Assembly: GCA_964057225.1 (NCBI GenBank)
Contig: OZ059898.1
Span: 17,089,267 to 17,153,266 of the forward strand
Direction: 5' to 3'
DNA: 64,000 bases
From: Auanema rhodensis
Taxonomy: Eukaryota; Nematoda; Chromadorea; Rhabditida; Rhabditidae
Shown in pieces: positions 36,843 to 50,182 of the stretch. The notes below the pieces were generated by a model. The model did not search any database. It saw only the letters and a list, made by a program, of their open reading frames with translations, and was not told the origin of the DNA. The translations under genes were made by a program, and so were the position numbers. The stretch's first letter is position 1. Each line of letters begins with the position of its first letter.

Positions 36843-38948
36843 TAGCTTAAAAATGCACCGAGATATCAACTGGTATAAGTTCACACTTATATCCTCGATT
36901 TTCACCCTGAAGAAATAATTTTTTCGTTGAATAACATTGTCCATCGTCTTTGCCTTGAAAAAAGGAATCTAAAAACATCTACTTTTTGCTAAATTATTCT
37001 GAAATTTTTCGAAAAAATTTTTGTCAAAATGTTTTTGGAAGCAATTTTGAGTGTACATGGAAACTCAACATACACTAATGCATCATTTTTCAAACGATCA
37101 TAACTAATTTTTGTATTAAGCGTTTCTCAATGTAGTATAGTGCATTTGATGCGGATTTTTAAGCTGCGTCGATCTGTGTTATCAAATTTGCGCTAGCTTA
37201 AAAATGCACCGAGATATCAACTGGTATAAGTTCACACTTATATCCTCGATTTTCACCCTGAAGAAATAATTTTTTCGTTGAATAACATTGTCCATCGTCT
37301 TTGCCTTGAAAAAAGGAATCTAAAAACATCTACTTTTTGCTAAATTATTCTGAAATTTTTCGAAAAAATTTTTGTCAAAATGTTTTTGGAAGCAATGTTG
37401 AGTGTACATGGAAACTCAACATACACTAATGCATCATTTTTCAAACGATCATAACTAATTTTTGTATTAAGCGTTTCTCAATGTAGTATAGTGCATTCGA
37501 TGCGGATTTTTAAACTGCGTCGATCTGTGTTATCAAATTTGCGCTAGCTTAAAAATGCACCGAGATATCAACTGGTATAAGTTCACACTTATATCCTCGA
37601 TTTTCACCCTGAAGAAATAATTTTTTCGTTGAATAACATTGTCCATCGTCTTTGCCTTGAAAAAAGGAATCTAAAAACATCTACTTTTTGCTAAATTATT
37701 CTGAAATTTTTCGAAAAAATTTTTGTCAAAATGTTTTTGGAAGCAATGTTGAGTGTACATGGAAACTCAACATACACTAATGCATCATTTTTCAAACGAT
37801 CATAACTAATTTTTGTATTAAGCGTTTCTCAATGTAGTATAGTGCATTCGATGCGGATTTTTACACTGCGTCGATCTGTGTTATCAGATTTGCGCTAGCT
37901 TAAAAATGCACCGAGATATCAACTGATATAAGTTCACACTTATATCCTCGATTTTCACCCTGAAGAATTATTTTTTTCGTTGAATAACATTGTCCATCGT
38001 CTTTGCCTTGAAAAAAGGAATCTAAAAACATCTACTTTTTGCTAAATTATTCTGAAATTTTTCGAAAAAATTTTTGTCAAAATGTTTTTGGAAGCAATGT
38101 TGAGTGTACATGGAAACTCAACATACACTAATGCATCATTTTTCAAACGATCATAACTAATTTTTGTATTAAGCGTTTCTCAATGTAGTATAGTGCATTC
38201 GATGCGGATTTTTAAACTGCGTCGATCTGTGTTATCAAATTTGCGCTAGCTTAAAAATGCACCGAGATATCAACTGGTATAAGTTCACACTTATATCCTC
38301 GATTTTCACCCTGAAGAAATAATTTTTTCGTTGAATAACATTGTCCATCGTCTTTGCCTTGAAAAAAGGAATCTAAAAACATCTACTTTTTGCTAAATTA
38401 TTCTGAAATTTTTCGAAAAAATTTTTGTCAAAATGTTTTTGGAAGCAATTTTGAGTGTACATGGTAACTCAACATACACTAATGCATCATTTTTCAAACG
38501 ATCATAACTAATTTTTGTATTAAGCGTTTCTCAATGTAGTATAGTGCATTCGATGCGGATTTTTACACTGCGTCGATCTGTGTTATCAGATTTGCGCTAG
38601 CTTAAAAATGCACCGAGATATCAACTGATATAAGTTCACACTTATATCCTCGATTTTCACCCTGAAGAATTATTTTTTTCGTTGAATAACATTGTCCATC
38701 GTCTTTGCCTTGAAAAAAGGAATCTAAAAACATCTACTTTTTGCTAAATTATTCTGAAATTTTTCGAAAAAATTTTTGTCAAAATGTTTTTGGAAGCAAT
38801 TTTGAGTGTACATGGAAACTCAACATACACTAATGCATCATTTTTCAAACGATCATAACTAATTTTTGTATTAAGCGTTTCTCAATGTAGTATAGTGCAT
38901 TTGATGCGGATTTTTAAGCTGCGTCGATCTGTGTTATCAAATTTGCGC
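36843..38948. repeat. 6-mer HOR, copy 2 (M106-M111), 2106 bp
   Basis: Tandem copy of 34737-36842 with the same six barcodes, including atggtaactc in M110 and the taca form in M108 and M110. I noticed no diagnostic difference from copy 1. Confidence 0.86.
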
Positions 38949-41756
38949 TAGCTTAAAAATGCACCGAGATATCAACTGGTATAAGTTCACACTTATATCC
39001 TCGATTTTCACCCTGAAGAAATAATTTTTTCGTTGAATAACATTGTCCATCGTCTTTGCCTTGAAAAAAGGAATCTAAAAACATCTACTTTTTGCTAAAT
39101 TATTCTGAAATTTTTCGAAAAAATTTTTGTCAAAATGTTTTTGGAAGCAATGTTGAGTGTACATGGAAACTCAACATACACTAATGCATCATTTTTCAAA
39201 CGATCATAACTAATTTTTGTATTAAGCGTTTCTCAATGTAGTATAGTGCATTCGATGCGGATTTTTAAACTGCGTCGATCTGTGTTATCAGATTTGCGCT
39301 AGCTTAAAAATGCACCGAGATATGAACTGATATAAGTTCACACTTATATCCTCGATTTTCACCCTGAAGAATTATTTTTTTCGTTGAATAACATTGTCCA
39401 TCGTCTTTGCCTTGAAAAAAGGAATCTAAAAACATCTACTTTTTGCTAAATTATTCTGAAATTTTTCGAAAAAATTTTTGTCAAAATGTTTTTGGAAGCA
39501 ATGTTGAGTGTACATGGAAACTCAACATACACTAATGCATCATTTTTCAAACGATCATAACTAATTTTTGTATTAAGCGTTTCTCAATGTAGTATAGTGC
39601 ATTCGATGCGGATTTTTAAACTGCGTCGATTTGTGTTATCAGATTTGCGCTAGCTTAAAAATGCACCGAGATATCAACTGGTATAAGTTCACACTTATAT
39701 CCTCGATTTTCACCCTGAAGAAATAATTTTTTCGTTGAATAACATTGTCCATCGTCTTTGCCTTGAAAAAAGGAATCTAAAAACATCTACTTTTTGCTAA
39801 ATTATTCTGAAATTTTTCGAAAAAATTTTTGTCAAAATGTTTTTGGAAGCAATGTTGAGTGTACATGGAAACTCAACATACACTAATGCATCATTTTTCA
39901 AACGATCATAACTAATTTTTGTATTAAGCGTTTCTCAATGTAGTATAGTGCATTCGATGCGGATTTTTAAACTGCGTCGATCTGTGTTATCAGATTTGCG
40001 CTAGCTTAAAAATGCACGGAGATATCAACTGATATAAGTTCACACTTATATCCTCGATTTTCACCCTGAAGAAATAATTTTTTCGTTGAATAACATTGTC
40101 CATCGTCTTTGCCTTGAAAAACGGAATCTAAAAACATCTACTTTTTGCTAAATTATTCTGAATATTTTCGAAAAAATTTTTGTCAAAATGTTTTTGGAAG
40201 CAATGTTGAGTGTACATGGAAACTCAACATACACTAATGCATCATTTTTCAAACGATCATAACTAATTTTTGTATTAAGCGTTTCTCAATGTAGTATAGT
40301 GCATTCGATGCGGATTTTTAAACTGCGTCGATCTGTGTTATCAGATTTGCGCTAGCTTAAAATTGCACCGAGATATCAACTGGTATAAGTTCACACTTAT
40401 ATCCTCGATTTTCACCCTGAAGAAATAATTTTTTCGTTGAATAACATTGTCCATCGTCTTTGCCTTGAAAAAAGGAATCTAAAAACATCTACTTTTTGCT
40501 AAATTATTCTGAAATTTTTCGAAAAAATTTTTGTCAAAATGTTTTTGGAAGCAATGTTGAGTGTACATGGAAACTCAACATACACTAATGCATCATTTTT
40601 CAAACGATCATAACTAATTTTTGTATTAAGCGTTTCTCAATGTAGTATAGTGCATTCGATGCGGATTTTTACACTGCGTCGATCTGTGTTATCAGATTTG
40701 CGCTAGCTTAAAAATGCACCGAGATATCAACTGATATAAGTTCACACTTATATCCTCGATTTTCACCCTGAAGAATTATTTTTTTCGTTGAATAACATTG
40801 TCCATCGTCTTTGCCTTGAAAAAAGGAATCTAAAAACATCTACTTTTTGCTAAATTATTCTGAAATTTTTCGAAAAAATTTTTGTCAAAATGTTTTTGGA
40901 AGCAATTTTGAGTGTACATGGAAACTCAACATACACTAATGCATCATTTTTCAAACGATCATAACTAATTTTTGTATTAAGCGTTTCTCAATGTAGTATA
41001 GTGCATTTGATGCGGATTTTTAAGCTGCGTCGATCTGTGTTATCAAATTTGCGCTAGCTTAAAAATGCACCGAGATATCAACTGGTATAAGTTCACACTT
41101 ATATCCTCGATTTTCACCCTGAAGAAATAATTTTTTCGTTGAATAACATTGTCCATCGTCTTTGCCTTGAAAAAAGGAATCTAAAAACATCTACTTTTTG
41201 CTAAATTATTCTGAAATTTTTCGAAAAAATTTTTGTCAAAATGTTTTTGGAAGCAATGTTGAGTGTACATGGAAACTCAACATACACTAATGCATCATTT
41301 TTCAAACGATCATAACTAATTTTTGTATTAAGCGTTTCTCAATGTAGTATAGTGCATTCGATGCGGATTTTTAAACTGCGTCGATCTGTGTTATCAGATT
41401 TGCGCTAGCTTAAAAATGCACCGAGATATGAACTGATATAAGTTCACACTTATATCCTCGATTTTCACCCTGAAGAATTATTTTTTTCGTTGAATAACAT
41501 TGTCCATCGTCTTTGCCTTGAAAAAAGGAATCTAAAAACATCTACTTTTTGCTAAATTATTCTGAAATTTTTCGAAAAAATTTTTGTCAAAATGTTTTTG
41601 GAAGCAATGTTGAGTGTACATGGAAACTCAACATACACTAATGCATCATTTTTCAAACGATCATAACTAATTTTTGTATTAAGCGTTTTTCAATGTAGTA
41701 TAGTGCATTCGATGCGGATTTTTAAACTGCGTCGATCTGTGTTATCAGATTTGCGC
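38949..41756. repeat. M112-M119, link between the 6-mer and 7-mer
   Basis: Includes M115 (gcacggag, aaaacgg and tat at 162-164), M116 (taca form, aaaattgcacc) and M119 (G25, gcgtttttcaa). This set recurs at M154-M166 with extra monomers. M115 is the first copy of the tat type, which is a useful marker to the right. Confidence 0.78.
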
Positions 41757-42458
41757 TAGCTTAAAAATGCACCGAGATATCAACTGATATAAGTTCACAC
41801 TTATATCCTCGATTTTCACCCTGAAGAATTATTTTTTTCGTTGAATAACATTGTCCATCGTCTTTGCCTTGAAAAAAGGAATCTAAAAACATCTACTTTT
41901 TGCTAAATTATTCTGAAATTTTTCGAAAAAATTTTTGTCAAAATGTTTTTGGAAGCAATTTTGAGTGTACATGGAAACTCAACATACACTAATGCATCAT
42001 TTTTCAAACGATCATAACTAATTTTTGTATTAAGCGTTTCTCAATGTAGTATAGTGCATTTAATGCGGATTTTTAAGCTGCGTCGATCTGTGTTATCAAA
42101 TTTGCGCTAGCTTAAAAATGCACCGAGATATCAACTGGTATAAGTTCACACTTATATCCTCGATTTTCACCCTGAAGAAATAATTTTTTCGTTGAATAAC
42201 ATTGTCCATCGTCTTTGCCTTGAAAAAAGGAATCTAAAAACATCTACTTTTTGCTAAATTATTCTGAAATTTTTCGAAAAAATTTTTGTCAAAATGTTTT
42301 TGGAAGCAATTTTGAGTGTGCATGGAAACTCAACATACACTAATGCATCATTTTTCAAACGATCATAACTAATTTTTGTATTAAGCGTTTCTCAATGTAG
42401 TATAGTGCATTCGATGCGGATTTTTAAACTGCGTCGATCTGTGTTATCAGATTTGCGC

Positions 42459-42810
42459 TAGCTTAAAAATGCACCGAGATATCAACTGATATAAGTTCAC
42501 ACTTATATCCTCGATTTTCACCCTGAAGAATTATTTTTTTCGTTGAATAACATTGTCCATCGTCTTTGCCTTGAAAAAAGGAATCTAAAAACATCTACTT
42601 TTTGCTAAATTATTCTGAAATTTTTCGAAAAAATTTTTGTCAAAATGTTTTTGGAAGCAATTTTGAGTGTACATGGAAACTCAACATACACTAATGCATC
42701 ATTTTTCAAACGATCATAACTAATTTTTGTATTAAGCGTTTCTCAATGTAGTATAGTGCATTTAATGCGGATTTTAAAAGCTGCGTCGATCTGTGTTATC
42801 AAATTTGCGC
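42459..42810. repeat. M122, 352-bp monomer
   Basis: The usual gatttttaagctg reads gattttaaaagctg, which adds one base. The same change is in M129 at the matching place of the second 7-mer and nowhere else, so it was copied by the duplication. Confidence 0.9.
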
Positions 42811-43863
42811 TAGCTTAAAAATGCACCGAGATATCAACTGGTATAAGTTCACACTTATATCCTCGATTTTCACCCTGAAGAAATAATTTTTTCGTTGAAT
42901 AACATTGTCCATCGTCTTTGCTTTGAAAAAAGGAATCTAAAAACATCTACTTTTTGCTAAATTATTCTGAAATTTTTCGAAAAAATTTTTGTCAAAATGT
43001 TTTTGGAAGCAATTTTGAGTGTGCATGGAAACTCAACATACACTAATGCATCATTTTTCAAACGATCATAACTAATTTTTGTATTAAGCGTTTCTCAATG
43101 TAGTATAGTGCATTCGATGCGGATTTTTAAACTGCGTCGATCTGTGTTATCAGATTTGCGCTAGCTTAAAAATGCACCGAGATATCAACTGATATAAGTT
43201 CACACTTATATCCTCGATTTTCACCCTGAAGAAATAATTTTTTCGTTGAATAACATTGTCCATCGTCTTTGCCTTGAAAAACGGAATCTAAAAACATCTA
43301 CTTTTTGCTAAATTATTCTGAATATTTTCGAAAAAATTTTTGTCAAAATGTTTTTGGAAGCAATGTTGAGTGTACATGGAAACTCAACATACACTAATGC
43401 ATCATTTTTCAAACGATCATAACTAATTTTTGTATTAAGCGTTTCTCAATGTAGTATAGTGCATTCGATGCGGATTTTTAAACTGCGTCGATCTGTGTTA
43501 TCAGATTTGCGCTAGCTTAAAAATGCACCGAGATATCAACTGATATAAGTTCACACTTATATCCTCGATTTTCACCCTGAAGAATTATTTTTTTCGTTGA
43601 ATAACATTGTCCATCGTCTTTGCCTTGAAAAAAGGAATCTAAAAACATCTACTTTTTGCTAAATTATTCTGAAATTTTTCGAAAAAATTTTTGTCAAAAT
43701 GTTTTTGGAAGCAATTTTGAGTGTACATGGAAATTCAACATACACTAATGCATCATTTTTCAAACGATCATAACTAATTTTTGTATTAAGCGTTTCTCAA
43801 TGTAGTATAGTGCATTTAATGCGGATTTTTAAGCTGCGTCGATCTGTGTTATCAAATTTGCGC

Positions 43864-44214
43864 TAGCTTAAAAATGCACCGAGATATCAACTGGTATAAG
43901 TTCACACTTATATCCTCGATTTTCACCCTGAAGAAATAATTTTTTCGTTGAATAACATTGTCCATCGTCTTTGCCTTGAAAAAAGGAATCTAAAAACATC
44001 TACTTTTTGCTAAATTATTCTGAAATTTTTCGAAAAAATTTTTGTCAAAATGTTTTTGGAAGCAATGTTGAGTGTACATGGAAACTCAACATACACTAAT
44101 GCATCATTTTTCAAACGATCATAACTAATTTTTGTATTAAGCGTTTTTCAATGTAGTATAGTGCATTCGATGCGGATTTTTAAACTGCGTCGATCTGTGT
44201 TATCAGATTTGCGC
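43864..44214. repeat. M126, chimeric monomer at the 7-mer junction
   Basis: The 5' part (C25, G31, aaataat) agrees with M133, which ends the second 7-mer. The 3' part (G204, A213, gcgtttttcaa, tcg) agrees with M119, which precedes the first. That is exactly the join an unequal exchange would leave when it duplicates M120-M126. The exchange lies between about 43941 and 44067. Confidence 0.82.
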
Positions 44215-46672
44215 TAGCTTAAAAATGCACCGAGATATCAACTGATATAAGTTCACACTTATATCCTCGATTTTCACCCTGAAGAATTATTTTTTTCGTT
44301 GAATAACATTGTCCATCGTCTTTGCCTTGAAAAAAGGAATCTAAAAACATCTACTTTTTGCTAAATTATTCTGAAATTTTTCGAAAAAATTTTTGTCAAA
44401 ATGTTTTTGGAAGCAATTTTGAGTGTACATGGAAACTCAACATACACTAATGCATCATTTTTCAAACGATCATAACTAATTTTTGTATTAAGCGTTTCTC
44501 AATGTAGTATAGTGCATTTAATGCGGATTTTTAAGCTGCGTCGATCTGTGTTATCAAATTTGCGCTAGCTTAAAAATGCACCGAGATATCAACTGGTATA
44601 AGTTCACACTTATATCCTCGATTTTCACCCTGAAGAAATAATTTTTTCGTTGAATAACATTGTCCATCGTCTTTGCCTTGAAAAAAGGAATCTAAAAACA
44701 TCTACTTTTTGCTAAATTATTCTGAAATTTTTCGAAAAAATTTTTGTCAAAATGTTTTTGGAAGCAATTTTGAGTGTGCATGGAAACTCAACATACACTA
44801 ATGCATCATTTTTCAAACGATCATAACTAATTTTTGTATTAAGCGTTTCTCAATGTAGTATAGTGCATTCGATGCGGATTTTTAAACTGCGTCGATCTGT
44901 GTTATCAGATTTGCGCTAGCTTAAAAATGCACCGAGATATCAACTGATATAAGTTCACACTTATATCCTCGATTTTCACCCTGAAGAATTATTTTTTTCG
45001 TTGAATAACATTGTCCATCGTCTTTGCCTTGAAAAAAGGAATCTAAAAACATCTACTTTTTGCTAAATTATTCTGAAATTTTTCGAAAAAATTTTTGTCA
45101 AAATGTTTTTGGAAGCAATTTTGAGTGTACATGGAAACTCAACATACACTAATGCATCATTTTTCAAACGATCATAACTAATTTTTGTATTAAGCGTTTC
45201 TCAATGTAGTATAGTGCATTTAATGCGGATTTTAAAAGCTGCGTCGATCTGTGTTATCAAATTTGCGCTAGCTTAAAAATGCACCGAGATATCAACTGGT
45301 ATAAGTTCACACTTATATCCTCGATTTTCACCCTGAAGAAATAATTTTTTCGTTGAATAACATTGTCCATCGTCTTTGCCTTGAAAAAAGGAATCTAAAA
45401 ACATCTACTTTTTGCTAAATTATTCTGAAATTTTTCGAAAAAATTTTTGTCAAAATGTTTTTGGAAGCAATTTTGAGTGTGCATGGAAACTCAACATACA
45501 CTAATGCATCATTTTTCAAACGATCATAACTAATTTTTGTATTAAGCGTTTCTCAATGTAGTATAGTGCATTCGATGCGGATTTTTAAACTGCGTCGATC
45601 TGTGTTATCAGATTTGCGCTAGCTTAAAAATGCACCGAGATATCAACTGATATAAGTTCACACTTATATCCTCGATTTTCACCCTGAAGAAATAATTTTT
45701 TCGTTGAATAACATTGTCCATCGTCTTTGCCTTGAAAAACGGAATCTAAAAACATCTACTTTTTGCTAAATTATTCTGAATATTTTCGAAAAAATTTTTG
45801 TCAAAATGTTTTTGGAAGCAATGTTGAGTGTACATGGAAACTCAACATACACTAATGCATCATTTTTCAAACGATCATAACTAATTTTTGTATTAAGCGT
45901 TTCTCAATGTAGTATAGTGCATTCGATGCGGATTTTTAAACTGCGTCGATCTGTGTTATCAGATTTGCGCTAGCTTAAAAATGCACCGAGATATCAACTG
46001 ATATAAGTTCACACTTATATCCTCGATTTTCACCCTGAAGAATTATTTTTTTCGTTGAATAACATTGTCCATCGTCTTTGCCTTGAAAAAAGGAATCTAA
46101 AAACATCTACTTTTTGCTAAATTATTCTGAAATTTTTCGAAAAAATTTTTGTCAAAATGTTTTTGGAAGCAATTTTGAGTGTACATGGAAATTCAACATA
46201 CACTAATGCATCATTTTTCAAACGATCATAACTAATTTTTGTATTAAGCGTTTCTCAATGTAGTATAGTGCATTTAATGCGGATTTTTAAGCTGCGTCGA
46301 TCTGTGTTATCAAATTTGCGCTAGCTTAAAAATGCACCGAGATATCAACTGGTATAAGTTCACACTTATATCCTCGATTTTCACCCTGAAGAAATAATTT
46401 TTTCGTTGAATAACATTGTCCATCGTCTTTGCCTTGAAAAAAGGAATCTAAAAACATCTACTTTTTGCTAAATTATTCTGAAATTTTTCGAAAAAATTTT
46501 TGTCAAAATGTTTTTGGAAGCAATTTTGAGTGTGCATGGAAACTCAACATACACTAATGCATCATTTTTCAAACGATCATAACTAATTTTTGTATTAAGC
46601 GTTTCTCAATGTAGTATAGTGCATTCGATGCGGATTTTTAAACTGCGTCGATCTGTGTTATCAGATTTGCGC
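44215..46672. repeat. 7-mer HOR, copy 2 (M127-M133), 2458 bp
   Basis: Tandem partner of 41757-44214, offset by 2458 at each marker: the inserted base (M129, 44917-45268), tat (M131) and ggaaattcaac (M132). The last monomer, M133, has T204 and G213, where M126 has G204 and A213. Confidence 0.86.
44917..45268. repeat. M129, 352-bp monomer
   Basis: Counterpart of M122, with the same 1-bp insertion in gattttaaaagctg. Confidence 0.9.
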
Positions 46673-47374
46673 TAGCTTAAAAATGCACCGAGATATCAAC
46701 TGGTATAAGTTCACACTTATATCCTCGATTTTCACCCTGAAGAAATAATTTTTTCGTTGAATAACATTGTCCATCGTCTTTGCCTTGAAAAAAGGAATCT
46801 AAAAACATCTACTTTTTGCTAAATTATTCTGAAATTTTTCGAAAAAATTTTTGTCAAAATGTTTTTGGAAGCAATTTTGAGTGTACATGGAAACTCAACA
46901 TACACTAATGCATCATTTTTCAAACGATCATAACTAATTTTTGTATTAAGCGTTTCTCAATGTAGTATAGTGCATTCGATGCGGATTTTTAAACTGCGTC
47001 GATCTGTGTTATCAGATTTGCGCTAGCTTAAAAATGCACCGAGATATCAACTGGTATAAGTTCACACTTATATCCTCGATTTTCACCCTGAAGAATTAAT
47101 TTTTTTGTTGAATAACATCGTCCATCGTCTTTGCCTTGAAAAAAGAAATCTAAAAACATCTACTTTTTGCTAAATTATTCTGAAATTTTTCGAAAAAATT
47201 TTTGTCAAAATGTTTTTGGAAGCAATGTTGAGTGTACATGGAAACTCAACATACACTAATGCATCATTTTTCAAACGATCATAACTAATTTTTGTATTAA
47301 GCGTTTCTCAATGTAGTATAGTGCATTCGATGCGGATTTTTAAGCTGCGTCGATCTGTGTTATCAAATTTGCGC
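46673..47374. repeat. M134-M135, link monomers
   Basis: M134 has G31, T204 and A213. M135 combines G31 with aatttttttgttg, aacatcgtcc and aaaagaa, a mix otherwise split between domains B and C. It is a one-off in this window. Confidence 0.75.
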
Positions 47375-50182
47375 TAGCTTAAAAATGCACCGAGATATCA
47401 ACTGGTATAAGTTCACACTTATATCCTCGATTTTCACCCTGAAGAAATAATTTTTTCGTTGAATAACATTGTCCATCGTCTTTGCCTTGAAAAAAGGAAT
47501 CTAAAAACATCTACTTTTTGCTAAATTATTCTGAAATTTTTCGAAAAAATTTTTGTCAAAATGTTTTTGGAAGCAATGTTGAGTGTACATGGAAACTCAA
47601 CATACACTAATGCATCATTTTTCAAACGATCATAACTAATTTTTGTATTAAGCGTTTCTCAATGTAGTATAGTGCATTTGATGCGGATTTTTAAGCTGCG
47701 TCGATCTGTGTTATCAAATTTGCGCTAGCTTAAAAATGCACCGAGATATCAACTGGTATAAGTTCACACTTATATCCTCGATTTTCACCCTGAAGAAATA
47801 ATTTTTTCGTTGAATAACATTGTCCATCGTCTTTGCCTTGAAAAAAGGAATCTAAAAACATCTACTTTTTGCTAAATTATTCTGAAATTTTTCGAAAAAA
47901 TTTTTGTCAAAATGTTTTTGGAAGCAATTTTGAGTGTACATGGAAACTCAACATACACTAATGCATCATTTTTCAAACGATCATAACTAATTTTTGTATT
48001 AAGCGTTTCTCAATGTAGTATAGTGCATTCGATGCGGATTTTTAAACTGCGTCGATCTGTGTTATCAGATTTGCGCTAGCTTAAAAATGCACCGAGATAT
48101 GAACTGATATAAGTTCACACTTATATCCTCGATTTTCACCCTGAAGATTTATTTTTTTCGTTGAATAACATTGTCCATCGTCTTTGCCTTGAAAAAAGGA
48201 ATCTAAAAACATCTACTTTTTGCTAAATTATTCTGAAATTTTTCGAAAAAATTTTTGTCAAAATGTTTTTGGAAGCAATGTTGAGTGTACATGGAAACTC
48301 AACATACACTAATGCATCATTTTTCAAACGATCATAACTAATTTTTGTATTAAGCGTTTCTCAATGTAGTATAGTGCATTCGATGCGGATTTTTAAACTG
48401 CGTCGATCTGTGTTATCAGATTTGCGCTAGCTTAAAAATGCACCGAGATATCAACTGATATAAGTTCACACTTATATCCTCGATTTTCACCCTGAAGAAT
48501 TATTTTTTTCGTTGAATAACATTGTCCATCGTCTTTGCCTTGAAAAAAGGAATCTAAAAACATCTACTTTTTGCTAAATTATTCTGAAATTTTTCGAAAA
48601 AATTTTTGTCAAAATGTTTTTGGAAGCAATTTTGAGTGTACATGGAAACTCAACATACACTAATGCATCATTTTTCAAACGATCATAACTAATTTTTGTA
48701 TTAAGCGTTTCTCAATGTAGTATAGTGCATTCGATGCGGATTTTTAAGCTGCGTCGATCTGTGTTATCAAATTTGCGCTAGCTTAAAAATGCACCGAGAT
48801 ATCAACTGGTATAAGTTCACACTTATATCCTCGATTTTCACCCTGAAGAAATAATTTTTTCGTTGAATAACATTGTCCATCGTCTTTGCCTTGAAAAAAG
48901 GAATCTAAAAACATCTACTTTTTGCTAAATTATTCTGAAATTTTTCGAAAAAATTTTTGTCAAAATGTTTTTGGAAGCAATTTTGAGTGTACATGGAAAC
49001 TCAACATACACTAATGCATCATTTTTCAAACGATCATAACTAATTTTTGTATTAAGCGTTTCTCAATGTAGTATAGTGCATTTGATGCGGATTTTTAAGC
49101 TGCGTCGATCTGTGTTATCAAATTTGCGCTAGCTTAAAAATGCACCGAGATATCAACTGGTATAAGTTCACACTTATATCCTCGATTTTCACCCTGAAGA
49201 AATAATTTTTTCGTTGAATAACATTGTCCATCGTCTTTGCCTTGAAAAAAGGAATCTAAAAACATCTACTTTTTGCTAAATTATTCTGAAATTTTTCGAA
49301 AAAATTTTTGTCAAAATGTTTTTGGAAGCAATGTTGAGTGTACATGGAAACTCAACATACACTAATGCATCATTTTTCAAACGATCATAACTAATTTTTG
49401 TATTAAGCGTTTCTCAATGTAGTATAGTGCATTCGATGCGGATTTTTAAACTGCGTCGATCTGTGTTATCAAATTTGCGCTAGCTTAAAAATGCACCGAG
49501 ATATCAACTGGTATAAGTTCACACTTATATCCTCGATTTTCACCCTGAAGAAATAATTTTTTCGTTGAATAACATTGTCCATCGTCTTTGCCTTGAAATA
49601 AGGAATCTAAAAACATCTACTTTTTGCTAAATTATTCTGAAATTTTTCGAAAAAATTTTTGTCAAAATGTTTTTGGAAGCAATGTTGAGTGTACATGGAA
49701 ACTCAACATACACTAATGCATCATTTTTCAAACGATCATAACTAATTTTTGTATTAAGCGTTTCTCAATGTAGTATAGTGCATTCGATGCGGATTTTTAC
49801 ACTGCGTCGATCTGTGTTATCAGATTTGCGCTAGCTTAAAAATGCACCGAGATATCAACTGATATAAGTTCACACTTATATCCTCGATTTTCACCCTGAA
49901 GAATTATTTTTTTCGTTGAATAACATTGTCCATCGTCTTTGCCTTGAAAAAAGGAATCTAAAAACATCTACTTTTTGCTAAATTATTCTGAAATTTTTCG
50001 AAAAAATTTTTGTCAAAATGTTTTTGGAAGCAATGTTGAGTGTACATGGAAACTCAACATACACTAATGCATCATTTTTCAAACGATCATAACTAATTTT
50101 TGTATTAAGCGTTTCTCAATGTAGTATAGTGCATTCGATGCGGATTTTTAAACTGCGTCGATCTGTGTTATCAAATTTGCGC
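47375..50182. repeat. 8-mer HOR, copy 1 (M136-M143), 2808 bp
   Basis: Order: M136 (G31, G204, ttg), M137 (G31, T204, tcg), M138 (G25, gatttattt), M139 (aattatt, T204, taag, A342), M140 (G31, T204, ttg), M141 (G204, A342), M142 (taca) and M143 (aattatt, A342). M142 has a private gaaataagg near 49599. The last four are the same types as M100-M103 of the 6-mer. Confidence 0.86.

Larger units (their letters stand above)
41757..44214. repeat. 7-mer HOR, copy 1 (M120-M126), 2458 bp
   Basis: Order: M120 (T204, tta form), M121 (G31, G213), M122 (tta, 1-bp insertion), M123 (G213), M124 (aaaacgg, tat), M125 (rare ggaaattcaac, tta) and M126 (chimera). The tta form and G213 do not occur to the left of this point. 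Length is 7 x 351 plus one. Confidence 0.86.
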
